11,816 nt of DNA, taken from assembly GCA_001970855.1 (NCBI GenBank), contig LSSN01002324.1, positions 1 to 11,816 of the forward strand, read 5' to 3'. This document shows, one piece after another, positions 1-9,972 of the stretch. The translations under genes and the position numbers were made by a program. Source of the DNA: Smittium culicis. Its lineage: Eukaryota > Kickxellomycota > Harpellomycetes > Harpellales > Legeriomycetaceae. The stretch's first letter is position 1; each line of letters starts with the position of its first letter. The notes below the pieces were generated by a model. The model saw only the letters and a program-made list of their open reading frames with translations, made no database searches and was not told where the DNA came from.

Positions 1-103
1 TGTGTTCAGATAAATATTAGTAGACGTAATGATCGTTTTAATATAAAAATAAATCTACTATATGCTAATATACAATTCCTAAAGAATCTATATTAATTTT
101 TTG

Positions 104-121
104 AAAAAAAAAAAAAAAAAA
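104..121. repeat. Poly(A) run of 18
   Basis: Longest homopolymer in the window. No retroposon body is recognisable next to it. Confidence 0.95.
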
Positions 122-513
122 TTAATACACAAATTCTCAACTGAATATGCGTTTTTGCATTTTTGATATATTTTTAATATAAAATTACACTAACAATATA
201 CTCTTAAATAAAGCAGGAAAAAAATTGGCCTATTATAGCTATACTAGCCTTACGCTTATAATAATTTGATATTTTTTGTAAATATTTTTTATTTAAAGAT
301 TCTCTTTTTTTAAATATCACAAATAATAAAAAAAGTTAAAGAAACACATTTTCATAAATTATTACAAGTTTTATTAAAATTCCCAATAACAACTCGAAGT
401 GAAATAAATTATATATATAACTGTATATATCGGATTTAGAATTTAAAAACAGGGTTTTTCAGAAGTAGTCATCAACATCATATCTTGAATGAATGGTCTA
501 AAATTCGGAATAA

Positions 514-534
514 AATATCAAATATCAAATATCA
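514..534. repeat. Three tandem copies of AATATCA
   Basis: Three exact head-to-tail copies of a 7-bp unit. Likely replication slippage. Confidence 0.9.
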
Positions 535-2039
535 AATTTAAATACACCCAATTATTGAGATAAAATGCCAGTTTATAAATAAAATTACTTTTTAAGAATT
601 CAAAAATATAATTCTTCTCTCAAATATTCCAAAACTCTTTAAAAGAAAGAAACACAAGTTTAGGGGGGGAAACGAGATACGCTTTTTAAACCTATTTATA
701 AAAAAAAATGCATAAATCGGACTAATAACACCCTAAGTGATTATTAGATCATGTAACAATATTTTTCACATTTCTATGTCATATAGATTAATTTTTAAGT
801 TTTTTTTTTAGTTATGATCGATATAATAAGGTATATTACTTATTTTAATATTCGGAATAATGTCCTAAAATAAGTTTGATTTCGTGATAAAATCCAAAAT
901 TAATATAACTCCAAGATTTATTATAGGGATATTCAAGATGAGTTGCATCGTTTCATTTGGTGGAATTAATTCAAAGGATATATATTTTGGATTAAAAAAG
1001 ATATCAAAGAGAAAATTTGAAGGTTAAATAAAGTGTATTATAATATTTAATAACGATTTTTGATTCAAAATATTAAACTAAAAAACTTTATTACTGTTTA
1101 TCCACTCTATTTGAATAGAAATTATTTGTAAGTATAAACTCATAATAAACTGTGGTAATTTAATATAAAAATTTTAAAAAAAAAAGTTTTTTTCTGATGT
1201 TTTTTTTTGCGTAATAATAAATAAAATAAACCCCTATATAAATAAAATTAATCTTTATAATAGCTTTATTTAATTTTAGATTATATCTGAGCTTCTTATT
1301 AGATTTTTTCATATAATGTTATGAGAGCGATCAATTAATCAATTTAGATAATAAAAATTATTACTATTATTATTATTTCCCTCTAGAAATCAAGGTTTAT
1401 TTATTATTAGATTTTTAAATTCGAGTGAAATTATTTCTTTTAGCCGTTCATTATTGCTTATAGAAAAAAAAAATTACATTCATTTGGTTTAATTATTAGA
1501 TAGCAACAATAATTTTTCAAAATAATGCTAGATTAAAGAAATAAAAACTACCATAATTATGAAGTCAAAAAATTATTTAAATTTTTGGCTGACAAAAGAT
1601 AATATTTGCATAAAATTTCACTACAAATTTCACATTACAAGTTAGGTAAGAGTCAGTATTATTAGTATGTAATAACATATATATACAAAATTCAATTATT
1701 ATATTTCTAAATGTACCATTTTTTAGACTGCTAATAAAATTATTAAATTAAAAAAATAATTTTAATATTAATTCGGATCTACGTATACCCTATCATAAAA
1801 TGTGGCAATTTCAAAAATATCAAAAAATTATTAACTGTATTTTATAGTTATATTATAATCTAAATTAGCATATTGAAAAAAATTCTCTTTTGCTATATAA
1901 TACTTTAAGATTCAAAATTTAATCTCAATTTTTTTCAATTTTCACTCCCTTATTCTCATTAATTACTAAATAAATCTTATAATAACATACCAAAATCCTG
2001 ATGAAAAGAATTTTAATATGTACATATTTAGTATATTTT

Positions 2040-2053
2040 AAAAAAAAAAAAAA
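2040..2053. repeat. Poly(A) run of 14
   Basis: Uninterrupted A run in AT-rich DNA; no associated element seen. Confidence 0.93.
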
Positions 2054-3133
2054 CACTCTTTCTATTATTTCAAAATATATAATATTAATTCAATATATAA
2101 ACTAGCGAAGTAAAAATACAACGCTTAATACTCGAATTGAAAATGATATTTATTAAAATTATAAAAAATTTGAAATAAATTATAAATAATATATAGCAAA
2201 TATTCATTTATAAGCGTAATATATCACACAAATTCAACTATTTTTTGCCTATAAATAATTTATTTCTACCGGTAAATGATTATTTATCTACTAGAAAGTG
2301 ACTATATATCTTAAGATATTTTAGATTATTTTTTCATATACTTTTCTCTGATATTTTTAGTAAACCTCAACTCTTATTTTTTTCTGTATTTTATTTCTTT
2401 AACAAATATAAATATAATTGAATGTAATATTACTGATTCCTATTAATGCTAGAAGTTTAAAATATTTATTTTCAAAATTTATCACAACTCTATGTAGATT
2501 TTTTATCTAGATAATAAAGATATAATTATAATATGATCACTACATTTTAATACTTTATAAGGAGTAGGTAGTATAAAAAATTATATATTTTAATTCTTAT
2601 AATTTATATAAAATATCTGATAGAATATATCAGGATCAAATTTTAATACTGAATTAATATAAAATTCCTATTGATTACTTTGCTAAATTATCAATATTTG
2701 ATCAAATAAAAACTTTTTAGGAGTATGATAAATAAAAAATGAATAAAATAAAGAATTTTTGTATACTATTAAATATAAATTTACTCTTTTATATATTTTT
2801 TCAGAATTATTTTTTACATTTCCTAGTTTTTTATAGCTTTCATACTTGTAATTTTTGAGATTTGAAATGAAAGATAATTAACACTCAACTTTCAATTTTC
2901 GAGGATTTATAATTTAATGATATATTATCTTTATTTAAAATTTTTTATTTATGTGTATTCAAGATTCTAATTTTAATATTTTGATGTTTTAAATAAAAAA
3001 TTAATTCGCAGGTAGAGGTATAATAAAAATTTATAGTATTTATTTATTAATACCTTTCTCAGAATTTCAAAATAATCAAATCTAAGAAAATTGAATTTTA
3101 ATGTGGGAGGATAGAGTAATAACGACAAAAGTG

Positions 3134-3179
3134 CCTTAGGGAAATCAGACGACAAATAGACGTCTGATTAATTCCCAGG
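3134..3179. repeat. Imperfect hairpin with a 9-bp perfect core
   Basis: AATCAGACG at 3143-3151 is exactly complementary to CGTCTGATT at 3161-3169 across a 9-nt loop. Outside a small bulge, GGGAA and TTCCC, then CCT and AGG, extend the pairing. The patch is clearly richer in G+C than the DNA around it. It does not have the U-run of a bacterial terminator, and I know no named element with this sequence. Confidence 0.6.
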
Positions 3180-3385
3180 TGATATCGGCTGAGAAAAAAA
3201 AACAAAGTATTCTCAATTCAAAAATTTTTATGCAAAGATAATTTCAATGCAGTTTTTTTTACAAAGAGAAATTTTGGCGATCTGATACCATCTAGATGTC
3301 TACATTATTATATCTTATATTAATATATACTTATACAAATTAGTATACATATAGTACTGTATTATATCAACCTTTATAATATAGC

Positions 3386-3399
3386 AAAAAAAAAAAAAA
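3386..3399. repeat. Poly(A) run of 14
   Basis: Uninterrupted A run following GC and preceding TTCGAATTC; no associated element seen. Confidence 0.93.
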
Positions 3400-4670
3400 T
3401 TCGAATTCTTATGATTACAATTTTTTCTATTCTAGATAAATAGAGACAATTTTTCAAAAAAGAAAAAAGAAAAGAGAGGATAATTTTTTAAATAAAAAAT
3501 AAATAAAATTCATAAATCTTTTATTAGTTTCGCTATTTATTATTAATTGAACCCAAAAAAAATCCATAGGGAATAATAAATAAATAAAAATATGTAGGGA
3601 AAGCGGAATTCTCCAACATATGTACTATTAAAATTTGAAAATAGCAAATATTTAAGAATTTAAAAGCGAAAATTAGACAATAACTGAATATAAAAACTCT
3701 AATATTAGATACTGAATATATTTGATGAATTTGAAAATAATATTGATATAGTGAAATATTATTATAGTATGTTAAATAAGATTTTTTATGTTTTTTATGA
3801 CTTAAAATTAACAATAGATTTTAATTATAACGAATATATCAAATTAAAAATTTTATTCCGAAAATAATATTATTTATTTCTAATTAATTGATCCATTATA
3901 TACTGCAACTGTGGATTTTCTTTCTATCGATGTATATTAAACAAATTAAAATTCCATAATAAATTCCATAAAATTTTAGTTTTTTTTCCATAAAAATTTA
4001 AAATTAATGCTTTCAAAAAATCAAAAAAGTCACCATTTCTATTCTTTTTTTAGTTAACATCAATTAAAAATAAAATAGTAGTATTTAAATCATTAATTAT
4101 TAAAATGAAGAGAACTATTATACATTATATCCATTTGATTATTTTGATTGAGTTTTATTAAAAGGAAAAAATTATTCTCATTCGACTCGTAAAACTATTT
4201 TTATTTTATATATTAACGCAATTGTGCATTTAAAATGTACAAAAAAAATCGAGTTATTTATATTCTTAATATTCGATATTTAATTAAAAACTTCCTTATA
4301 AATTGAGAAATATATTTTAATACATGCAATTTATCTTGGGATTTCGGGTATAGTATATAATAAACATTAATATAAGAAATTATTTAAAAATATACAGATT
4401 ATATCAATAAAAGAGGTGTTGAAAAACTTTATTAGATCTAATATAATGTCAGAAATTTTATTTAAGGAAATGTATGTGCCACTAAGCTGTAAGTTTTCTT
4501 GATTTTTGTTAGAATATAATGAAAGTTATTTCCAGATGAGGATTTTTTTCATCAAAAAAACTCGATTATTTATAGGAAATATTTGAAGCCAAAAGATAGA
4601 TAAAAATCATAGTAGAAATAAATTAATAAAACTAAAAAAAATATAATAATACAACAAAAATAGTAAAAGT

Positions 4671-4695
4671 TGCAATTCCGCAATCTGTAATTGCA
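4671..4695. repeat. 7-bp stem hairpin TGCAATT/AATTGCA
   Basis: Perfect 7-bp arms around an 11-nt loop, in a slightly less AT-rich patch. It may well be chance. Confidence 0.35.
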
Positions 4696-4772
4696 TCGTA
4701 ATGATTGAATCGCGTAATTATTGAAAAATTAAACTAATTCAACCATTGTATTGAAATTATATATTACAAAAT

Positions 4773-4798
4773 TGCCTCATAATAGCCGTATTATGGCA
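4773..4798. repeat. Small hairpin with a GCCG loop
   Basis: TGCC-TC-ATAATA pairs with TATTATGGCA: ten base pairs with a 2-nt bulge around a 4-nt GCCG loop. No function is apparent. Confidence 0.45.
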
Positions 4799-5166
4799 TA
4801 TAACTATATTGCTATTTTGGAATAGCTTATAAATTTTTAGTTATTTTATATTCTTTGAAAAATCTAAAATTAATTTTATAAACGAATATATGTGTTTTTA
4901 AACTAATACTATAGTGCAGATTTTATTTTTAATCTAAATTTCGTTACTTTTTTTCAAATATATTAGATATATAATTATGAAATTTAATTAAATTTTAGTA
5001 TGAGGTAATTAATAATCATCAAATATTTGGCTAATTTGTCTTATATTTTATTTTTTATAAATAAATATTTTGTATTTAAATAATTTTAAGATTTATAAAG
5101 CTTTATTGTACCAAAATACGAATTTAGGAACTCCAATATTAAAATTTTCAAATTAAAGATGTATTC

Positions 5167-5188
5167 ATATATATATATATATATATAT
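5167..5188. repeat. (AT)11 microsatellite
   Basis: Eleven uninterrupted AT units, flanked by C on the left and GT on the right. Confidence 0.95.
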
Positions 5189-5707
5189 GTATTTCTTGGA
5201 ATTAAAATATCAATCATATAAATATTTTGTTCTCAAAATCAAAAATAATTTGTATAAGTTCATTAAAAAAAATTTTTAAGGGAAAATTTTATTTCATAAC
5301 TTTAACTAATTTAGAGAACTAAAAATAATTAATAAAATTTACATATTTATTGATTTATATACTCTTATTCTTCTTTAATTAAATCAATTAGTAACATTAT
5401 CTTTTATTCATATAAGAGATTTATCCAAAATATATCAGTATATGCTTAGAGAAAGGGTTTTATAATTTTTTAGCCTGAGGTATTAAATATTTTAATATTT
5501 TTTTTGTGATTATTTCAGCGTATACTAGAAAAATCCTTAAAAAATAAATGACTCACTCTGTAATTAAATTATTCATATATTTTGTTAAAAATAAATAGTA
5601 ATTATTAATTTATTTAATAAAAAGTGTACATTTGTGAACTATAAAATAAATAATATGAAAATATAAACTTAATTATAATAATTTTAGCTATAAATAATGT
5701 GCTTTAT

Positions 5708-5729
5708 TTATTCAAAAATTTTTGAATAA
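5708..5729. repeat. 22-bp perfect palindrome
   Basis: TTATTCAAAAA is followed directly by its exact reverse complement. By a rough estimate such a palindrome would arise by chance in fewer than one in ten windows of this size and composition. It could extrude as a cruciform or be a dimeric protein site; neither is shown. Confidence 0.65.
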
Positions 5730-5734
5730 TTAAG

Positions 5735-5774
5735 GCAGTAGTTTTTCAGCGGTTTTTATAAAAAATACTACCGC
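5735..5774. repeat. Hairpin with two alternative pairings
   Basis: GCAGTAGTTTTT can pair with AAAAAATACTACCGC (one mismatch and one bulge). Alternatively AGCGGT pairs with ACCGCT inside the same segment. It follows the palindrome at 5708-5729 after 5 bp, so the two form one 67-bp self-complementary cluster. Confidence 0.5.
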
Positions 5775-7152
5775 TATTTCATATTTCATATTACATATTC
5801 TAGATTTAAAATTATTTAAGCATTTATGTAGAAGCGTAGAACCAAAAGAAGAATTAAATTTCTCGCCGGATTCTATAAATTTAGTTTCTTTTGCCTTCTG
5901 AAAATAGTCTTCGTAAAAATTTCGCTAATAATACAAACAAAAAAATCAAATACTTATAATTTTTTCCATAATCTGGTCGTATAGTTAAAAATCATAGAGT
6001 ACGATTGATAAATAAAATTATAATAAAGTATTAAATATTTGAAAAGAATCATTTATAAATAAAAGTGTAAAAAAGTATTGAATAATAAAAGGAACGATTT
6101 TAAAGACAAGTATAAAGCCGTGAAGCTGTTATTAGTTGTAAAAACCAAAAAATATTCATTTAATAAAAAAAAAATTCATTTGATAATTATATAAGAACTA
6201 TTTTTCCTTTAGCTTAAACCTATTTATAAAAGGTTACAGTTTAAAGCAAAAATTTGGTACTTAAAACAGTAAATATCCAAATTTAAATCAAAGAATAAAT
6301 ATATCTATAATGGTAATATAAAATTCGTGAATAGGATATATAATGAAATTTTTAAAAATAAATTTGATATTAATAGTGTATGAGACTGATATGTAGGACG
6401 CTAATATTAGCAGAAGAATACCAACAATTAAAACCTGTATAAATACTGCAAATTATGACACAAAAAAATAAAATAATGACATATTTTTAAAAAAACTTGT
6501 ATAAAACTTGAAAAATATTTAAAATTAGTTTTATAAAATTTAACAAAAGATAATTTAAAAATTAAAAACCAAAACTAAAATCATTAAATACACTAATAAA
6601 TAGTCGAGAATACTTTAATTAACTTGATTATTTTATCAAACCAAAGCAAGGTTTTAATAAAGTGTTAAATAAAAAATGAATCTAATTTATAAATGAAAGT
6701 ATAGTTAAATATTAAATAAATAAAAAATTCACTAAAATTTCCTCCATCAAAAGCTAAATTTACTCTAAAGACAGCTACCAAAGATCTAAAATTAAAGTAA
6801 AAATTCGATTAGTTTATTATTTTAGGATTTAATGTTGAAAGTTTTTTATTTTGTGGTGATTTTTTAAATATATTTTATTTAATAAGTAATAAATAAAACT
6901 AAGAACCTGAATTCACTTTTTTTTAATATTTTTTTCTGGAAAATATTGAATAGAATAATTTATGACTTTAAAATATTATGATTTTTTGTGTGTTTTTTTT
7001 TTATCGCTGTTATCCAGTGTCTTGATTTTATATCTAGATGTGTAGCTTTTATTTATTAAATTTTACACTATAGCTCAATACTTTACTTTAAATTTAATTA
7101 CTCCTTCATTTTTGCTAAACATTTTAAACCCAGGTTTAATAATTTTAATCTG

Positions 7153-7190
7153 TTTTTTATTATTTTTTATTATTTTTTAATCTTTTATTA
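7153..7190. repeat. T-rich tandem repeat, 10-bp unit TTTTTTATTA
   Basis: Two exact copies (7153-7172) followed by degenerate ones. Low-complexity slippage product. Confidence 0.8.
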
Positions 7191-8609
7191 TTTGTAATTT
7201 TAGACCCTGTATCCATGAACTAAACATTCGATTGTGATGCTGGAAATAACCACCACAATTTGATTCGATTCTCGATTTATTTATGATATATTGATAGCTC
7301 ATTAAATTCCTCAGAGATAGGTATAAGATATTGGAATACCTCAAAAATATTTATTAAATCTATTTTTGAAATGTATTATATTTCTTGAAGATCATTTCTT
7401 GATAATTTTTTAATGAGTTTTAGGATTTTTTTTCAGAATTCTGGTATTTTTGGGAGCCTGGATTCATTTTTTGAGAATTCCAGAATACAAATAATTATTT
7501 TGAAATTATAATTAAATTAAATAATATACTCATTGATAATCTGTATTTAATCATTAAAACCGTAGGAGGAAAAATATGATTAGCTATTCACAAGTAATAA
7601 TGAAATTTTATAGGCTTTAGCGACTACATATTTCATATAAGTAACACAATGAAGGCCATCGAAAAATCTTTATTTTAAATAAAGAATAAAAGTCTAAATA
7701 TAAGAAATTAGTTTTTTCGTTAAATGTTATATTTATTTTTTGGCCGCTTACACAATAAAAAAGTTAGTTTAAATTTCAATATTTTTTACACTTTTATTAA
7801 AATTTTAAATCTGAATCTGAACAAAAATACTATAAAATAAAAAAAACACAACTAAATTCAACCCATTTTCATAATATTCGTAATTACCTTAAATTTTTAA
7901 ACAAAGCGTTTAATTTATTAATATGAAACAACATAAACAAACCCAAAGTCTATTATCGTCAATTAAAGATGAATTCCAATCACAAAAAGGCAGATTTTCA
8001 GCAGAAATTTTCAGAGAAGGCAGAATATTCTAATTGAATATTTTTTTAAAGAATTTATAAAAATCGTTTTTGAATAAACTTTTGAGTTTTATTTTAAATT
8101 TAAAATACCAAGACAAAAATTCCATATTTAGTTTTTTTATGCTTTTATTTTTATATGTCAAAAAAATATCTGTTTCAATTAATAAATTATATATAATAGA
8201 AATTTCTAATAGTCATATCATTTTTATTACCGGATTACATAGAATAACTAAAAAAAATAGTATATATCAATAAATTCAGTCTGGAAATCAAGTAAAGATA
8301 AGTCACAGATATTTTTGTTATTTTGAAGTAAGGGTAAAATTGAAAGTTCTAAATTGTCTATTTTACGTATTTTCAATATTAAAGTTTTCTTTATTTTCAA
8401 TTATTATAATAATTTTTATCCAAATACTTAAAATTTTACTGGCGATTATTTTTCGATAATTTTATAATAACTTTATCCGGGCATAAAACCAGATGTATTT
8501 TTACATCATTTATTTTAATTCTAAAATATTTAAGGAATCTGGAATTGAATAAATTAGTATTGATTCAGCTACCAAATCGAGTTGATACTATGCGATGGAA
8601 TACACACAA

Positions 8610-8623
8610 AAAAAAAAAAAAAT
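8610..8623. repeat. Poly(A) run of 14 flanked by TACACA repeats
   Basis: The run is preceded by ATACACAC and followed by TACACAAATTCC, giving a small imperfect direct repeat around the homopolymer. Confidence 0.9.
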
Positions 8624-8725
8624 ACACAAATTCCAATGATTACATATCTATCTACCTTAATATTTTTAAAATTATTTTTAAATTAAAGTTAAACTATTAA
8701 AAATGAGAACTTTTACTTAATTTGA

Positions 8726-8739
8726 TTTTTTTTTTTTTT
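8726..8739. repeat. Poly(T) run of 14 at the presumed element end
   Basis: On the element's sense (minus) strand this reads A14 and begins one base past the outer arm of the inverted repeat. It may be a chance homopolymer, since runs of this length recur in the window. Confidence 0.93.
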
Positions 8740-8740
8740 G

Positions 8741-8795
8741 TAATTAATCGAGCTCTTTAATGCAAATATTAATTTATATTACGCGATGAGATGAG
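8741..8795 (-). repeat. Outer arm of the 55-bp inverted repeat, candidate right terminus of the element
   Basis: This is the partner of 8977-9031, with about 180 bp between the arms. Similarity stops sharply at 8741, where a single G and a run of 14 T begin on the plus strand (C then A14 in the element's sense direction). If the inner arm is an internal complementary region, this sharp edge marks the end of the right terminal repeat. The repeat itself is seen directly; its role is inferred. Confidence 0.68.
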
Positions 8796-8976
8796 AAATA
8801 TTAAGTGTTATCATATTTTTGGATAAAAATAAACCGAAAACTAAAAGAAAATAAGGATAGAGAATTAAATAAACTGTAAAAAATTTTAATGGTATAAACA
8901 GATAAGTACATAATCGTGTTATTCTTAACATCTTTCGGCAAGTAAGATAGTTCCTGTTGGGCGGGGATTAATTCGT
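8796..8976 (-). other. Spacer between inverted-repeat arms, presumed body of the right terminal repeat
   Basis: About 180 bp of noncoding DNA. It is AT-rich except for a short GC-richer patch at about 8951-8967 (TGTTGGGCGGGG core) next to the inner arm. A minus-strand open frame of 69 codons crosses this spacer and the inner arm. It has no recognisable motif and overlaps the repeat, so I do not call it a gene. If the DIRS reading is right, this segment should reappear inverted at the element's other end, beyond the window. Confidence 0.4.
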
Positions 8977-9031
8977 CTCCTCTCATCGTATAATATAAAT
9001 TAATATTCAATATAAATAGCTCGATTAATTA
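8977..9031 (+). repeat. Inner arm of a 55-bp inverted repeat, candidate internal complementary region
   Basis: This arm lies 34 bp past the recombinase stop codon on the element's sense strand. Reverse-complemented, it matches 8741-8795 at 46 of 55 positions without gaps by my count, including an 11-bp exact block at the outer end (TCGATTAATTA) and a 14-bp exact block in the middle (TAATATAAATTAAT). DIRS-1 carries an internal complementary region near its 3' end that pairs with the element termini and is thought to template circle closure; position and pairing here agree with that. A plain local stem-loop or the ends of a small inserted element would look similar. Confidence 0.7.
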
Positions 9032-9064
9032 TATCATTATAATTCAGAGTGTGTTGTTATTAAT

Positions 9065-9972
9065 TTAATTCAAATTTAATATCGTTTCAGTCAAGTTACT
9101 AGACGAATTTCTTGTGAATCGATAGTAAGTATCATAGATGGTATAGTTTAACCAGAATTCATGAGATACTATTTCATCTGATGATACTGCGGAGTTAGCG
9201 GCTAGTGTGGCTCTGGTCTATCTGCCCTTCAGTTTCGGTGCATTAGGGCCGAACCTGATTCAATCTGATAACGAGTGGATATATCTTATAATAATAACTA
9301 ATGAAAGGGATTCTTATAGCCATTAAAGAATATAATAAGCCTGTTTAATAACCATTTGCTGCTTTTTTAATGTGAAATTCGTGTTGGAAAAGGTTCTGAG
9401 GCTACGTTATTTTCATATAATTATTAAGAAATTACCGAATATAGTATTGGATCACTATGAGAGTTTATCTGAAAATTTTTTTTAACGGTTAGACCTCTGC
9501 AATTTTCTTTGAGGGATAAAAATACTAATTTTAGTAGTCCATATTTGCCCATAGTTCTCACATCATTTATTCTATGGATGTCACTGATTCTTAAAAAAAA
9601 TTTAACGGATAAAAACCAGCATAACTTAGCTATGAGCTGTTTTTTTTTAATTCTTGATAAATTAATTTACTATCTGAATAAATTAAGCACTTGAGATATG
9701 TTTATTTCTCGTCTGAAAATAAAAGAATTGATTAATTGTCAAGATTTTTTGTAAAATTTGAAAAAATGGGGTTATCTGACAGTTTTTTCAGTGTTTCTAA
9801 AAGTCTCAGTAATTCTGACTTATAATCCTTTATTGATCCTACTTTGAGTATAAATAGTATATATCTCTACAAGATAATTTATTATTTGAGGAGCTGAAAT
9901 TCTCCTGTTATTGAATTTAAAATACTGCAATATAAAAAGTGATATTTGATAGAGACGCACCCAGATTGATTC
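9065..9972 (-). pseudogene. Tyrosine recombinase pseudogene (integrase of the DIRS-like element)
   Basis: In this family the tyrosine recombinase integrates circular cDNA through a covalent phosphotyrosine link. Visible from N to C: SAPQIINYLVEIYTI (from about 9897), typical of the core-binding domain; a frame-shifted NPIFSNFTKNLDN segment (about 9735-9771); ISQVLNLF; KLCWFLSVKFFLRISDIHRI, with the first catalytic arginine at 9589-9591; ENCRGLTVKK and SHSDP (9448-9462); NNVASEPFP; then a C-terminal block in another frame, with RATLAAN, VSSDEIVSHEFW and TIYRFTRN. The likely nucleophilic tyrosine is at 9122-9124 and the last codon before the TAA stop (9065-9067) ends the family-like NSSSNLTETIL tail. 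A TAG at 9218-9220 lies where the second catalytic arginine region begins. It continues in the same frame as the upstream RNase H tail. The family call is firm; function is lost. Confidence 0.87.

Larger units (their letters stand above)
1..2950. other. Gene-less AT-rich DNA with homopolymer runs
   Basis: No open frame of 60 or more codons from an ATG, no tRNA-like cloverleaf and no recognisable protein remnant on either strand. Stops are dense in all frames, as expected at this base composition. Notable contents: a run of 18 A (104-121), a 7-bp tandem repeat (514-534), 14 A (2040-2053), a short TTA-rich microsatellite near 1363-1377, and a small open stretch at 869-1027 described under findings. 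The rest looks like unconstrained intergenic sequence. Confidence 0.6.
2951..5700. other. Gene-less AT-rich DNA with a few hairpins and an AT microsatellite
   Basis: Two open frames occur on the minus strand (2973-3155, 60 codons; 3533-3814, 93 codons), but both are dominated by Phe, Ile, Tyr, Leu, Lys and Asn as composition alone predicts, and neither shows a domain. Supported structure is limited to the GC-richer hairpin at 3134-3179, a run of 14 A (3386-3399), small hairpins at 4671-4695 and 4773-4798, and (AT)11 at 5167-5188. Otherwise I see nothing. Confidence 0.55.
5701..8740. other. Gene-poor AT-rich DNA with possible tiny coding relics
   Basis: Mostly uniform AT-rich sequence. It contains a 22-bp perfect palindrome beside a hairpin (5708-5774), an open minus-strand stretch (5733-5924), a T-rich tandem repeat (7153-7190), a less AT-rich patch around 7177-7302 with a 41-codon minus frame, and a cluster of GAATTC-centred repeats at about 7435-7486. 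Runs of 14 A (8610-8623) and 14 T (8726-8739) lie near the right end. A 67-codon plus frame at 8070-8273 has the composition of noise and no motif. Confidence 0.5.

Noticed and set aside
2973..3155. 60-codon minus-strand frame
   Set aside because: Starts inside the hairpin at 3134-3179, with no recognisable domain and AT-driven residues beyond the first third.
3533..3814. 93-codon minus-strand frame rich in hydrophobic residues, resembling a membrane protein
   Set aside because: By rough estimate one such run has about a one in seven chance of occurring at this AT content. Its Phe/Ile/Tyr/Leu excess follows from AT-rich codons, and no motif or supporting context is seen.
670..6235. Repeated string TTAAACCTATTTATAAAA near 686 and 6215
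   Set aside because: An 18-bp match in DNA this AT-rich is expected about once in several windows by chance, and flanks do not extend it convincingly.
8070..8273. 67-codon plus-strand frame
   Set aside because: Composition matches translated AT noise; no domain, and very low G+C.
8801..9010. 69-codon open frame on the minus strand
   Set aside because: Lies in the noncoding 3' part of the element, overlaps the inverted repeat, and has no domain or match to DIRS proteins.
9509..9694. 61-codon open frame on the plus strand
   Set aside because: Antisense to the tyrosine recombinase segment with LRISD; no motif of its own.
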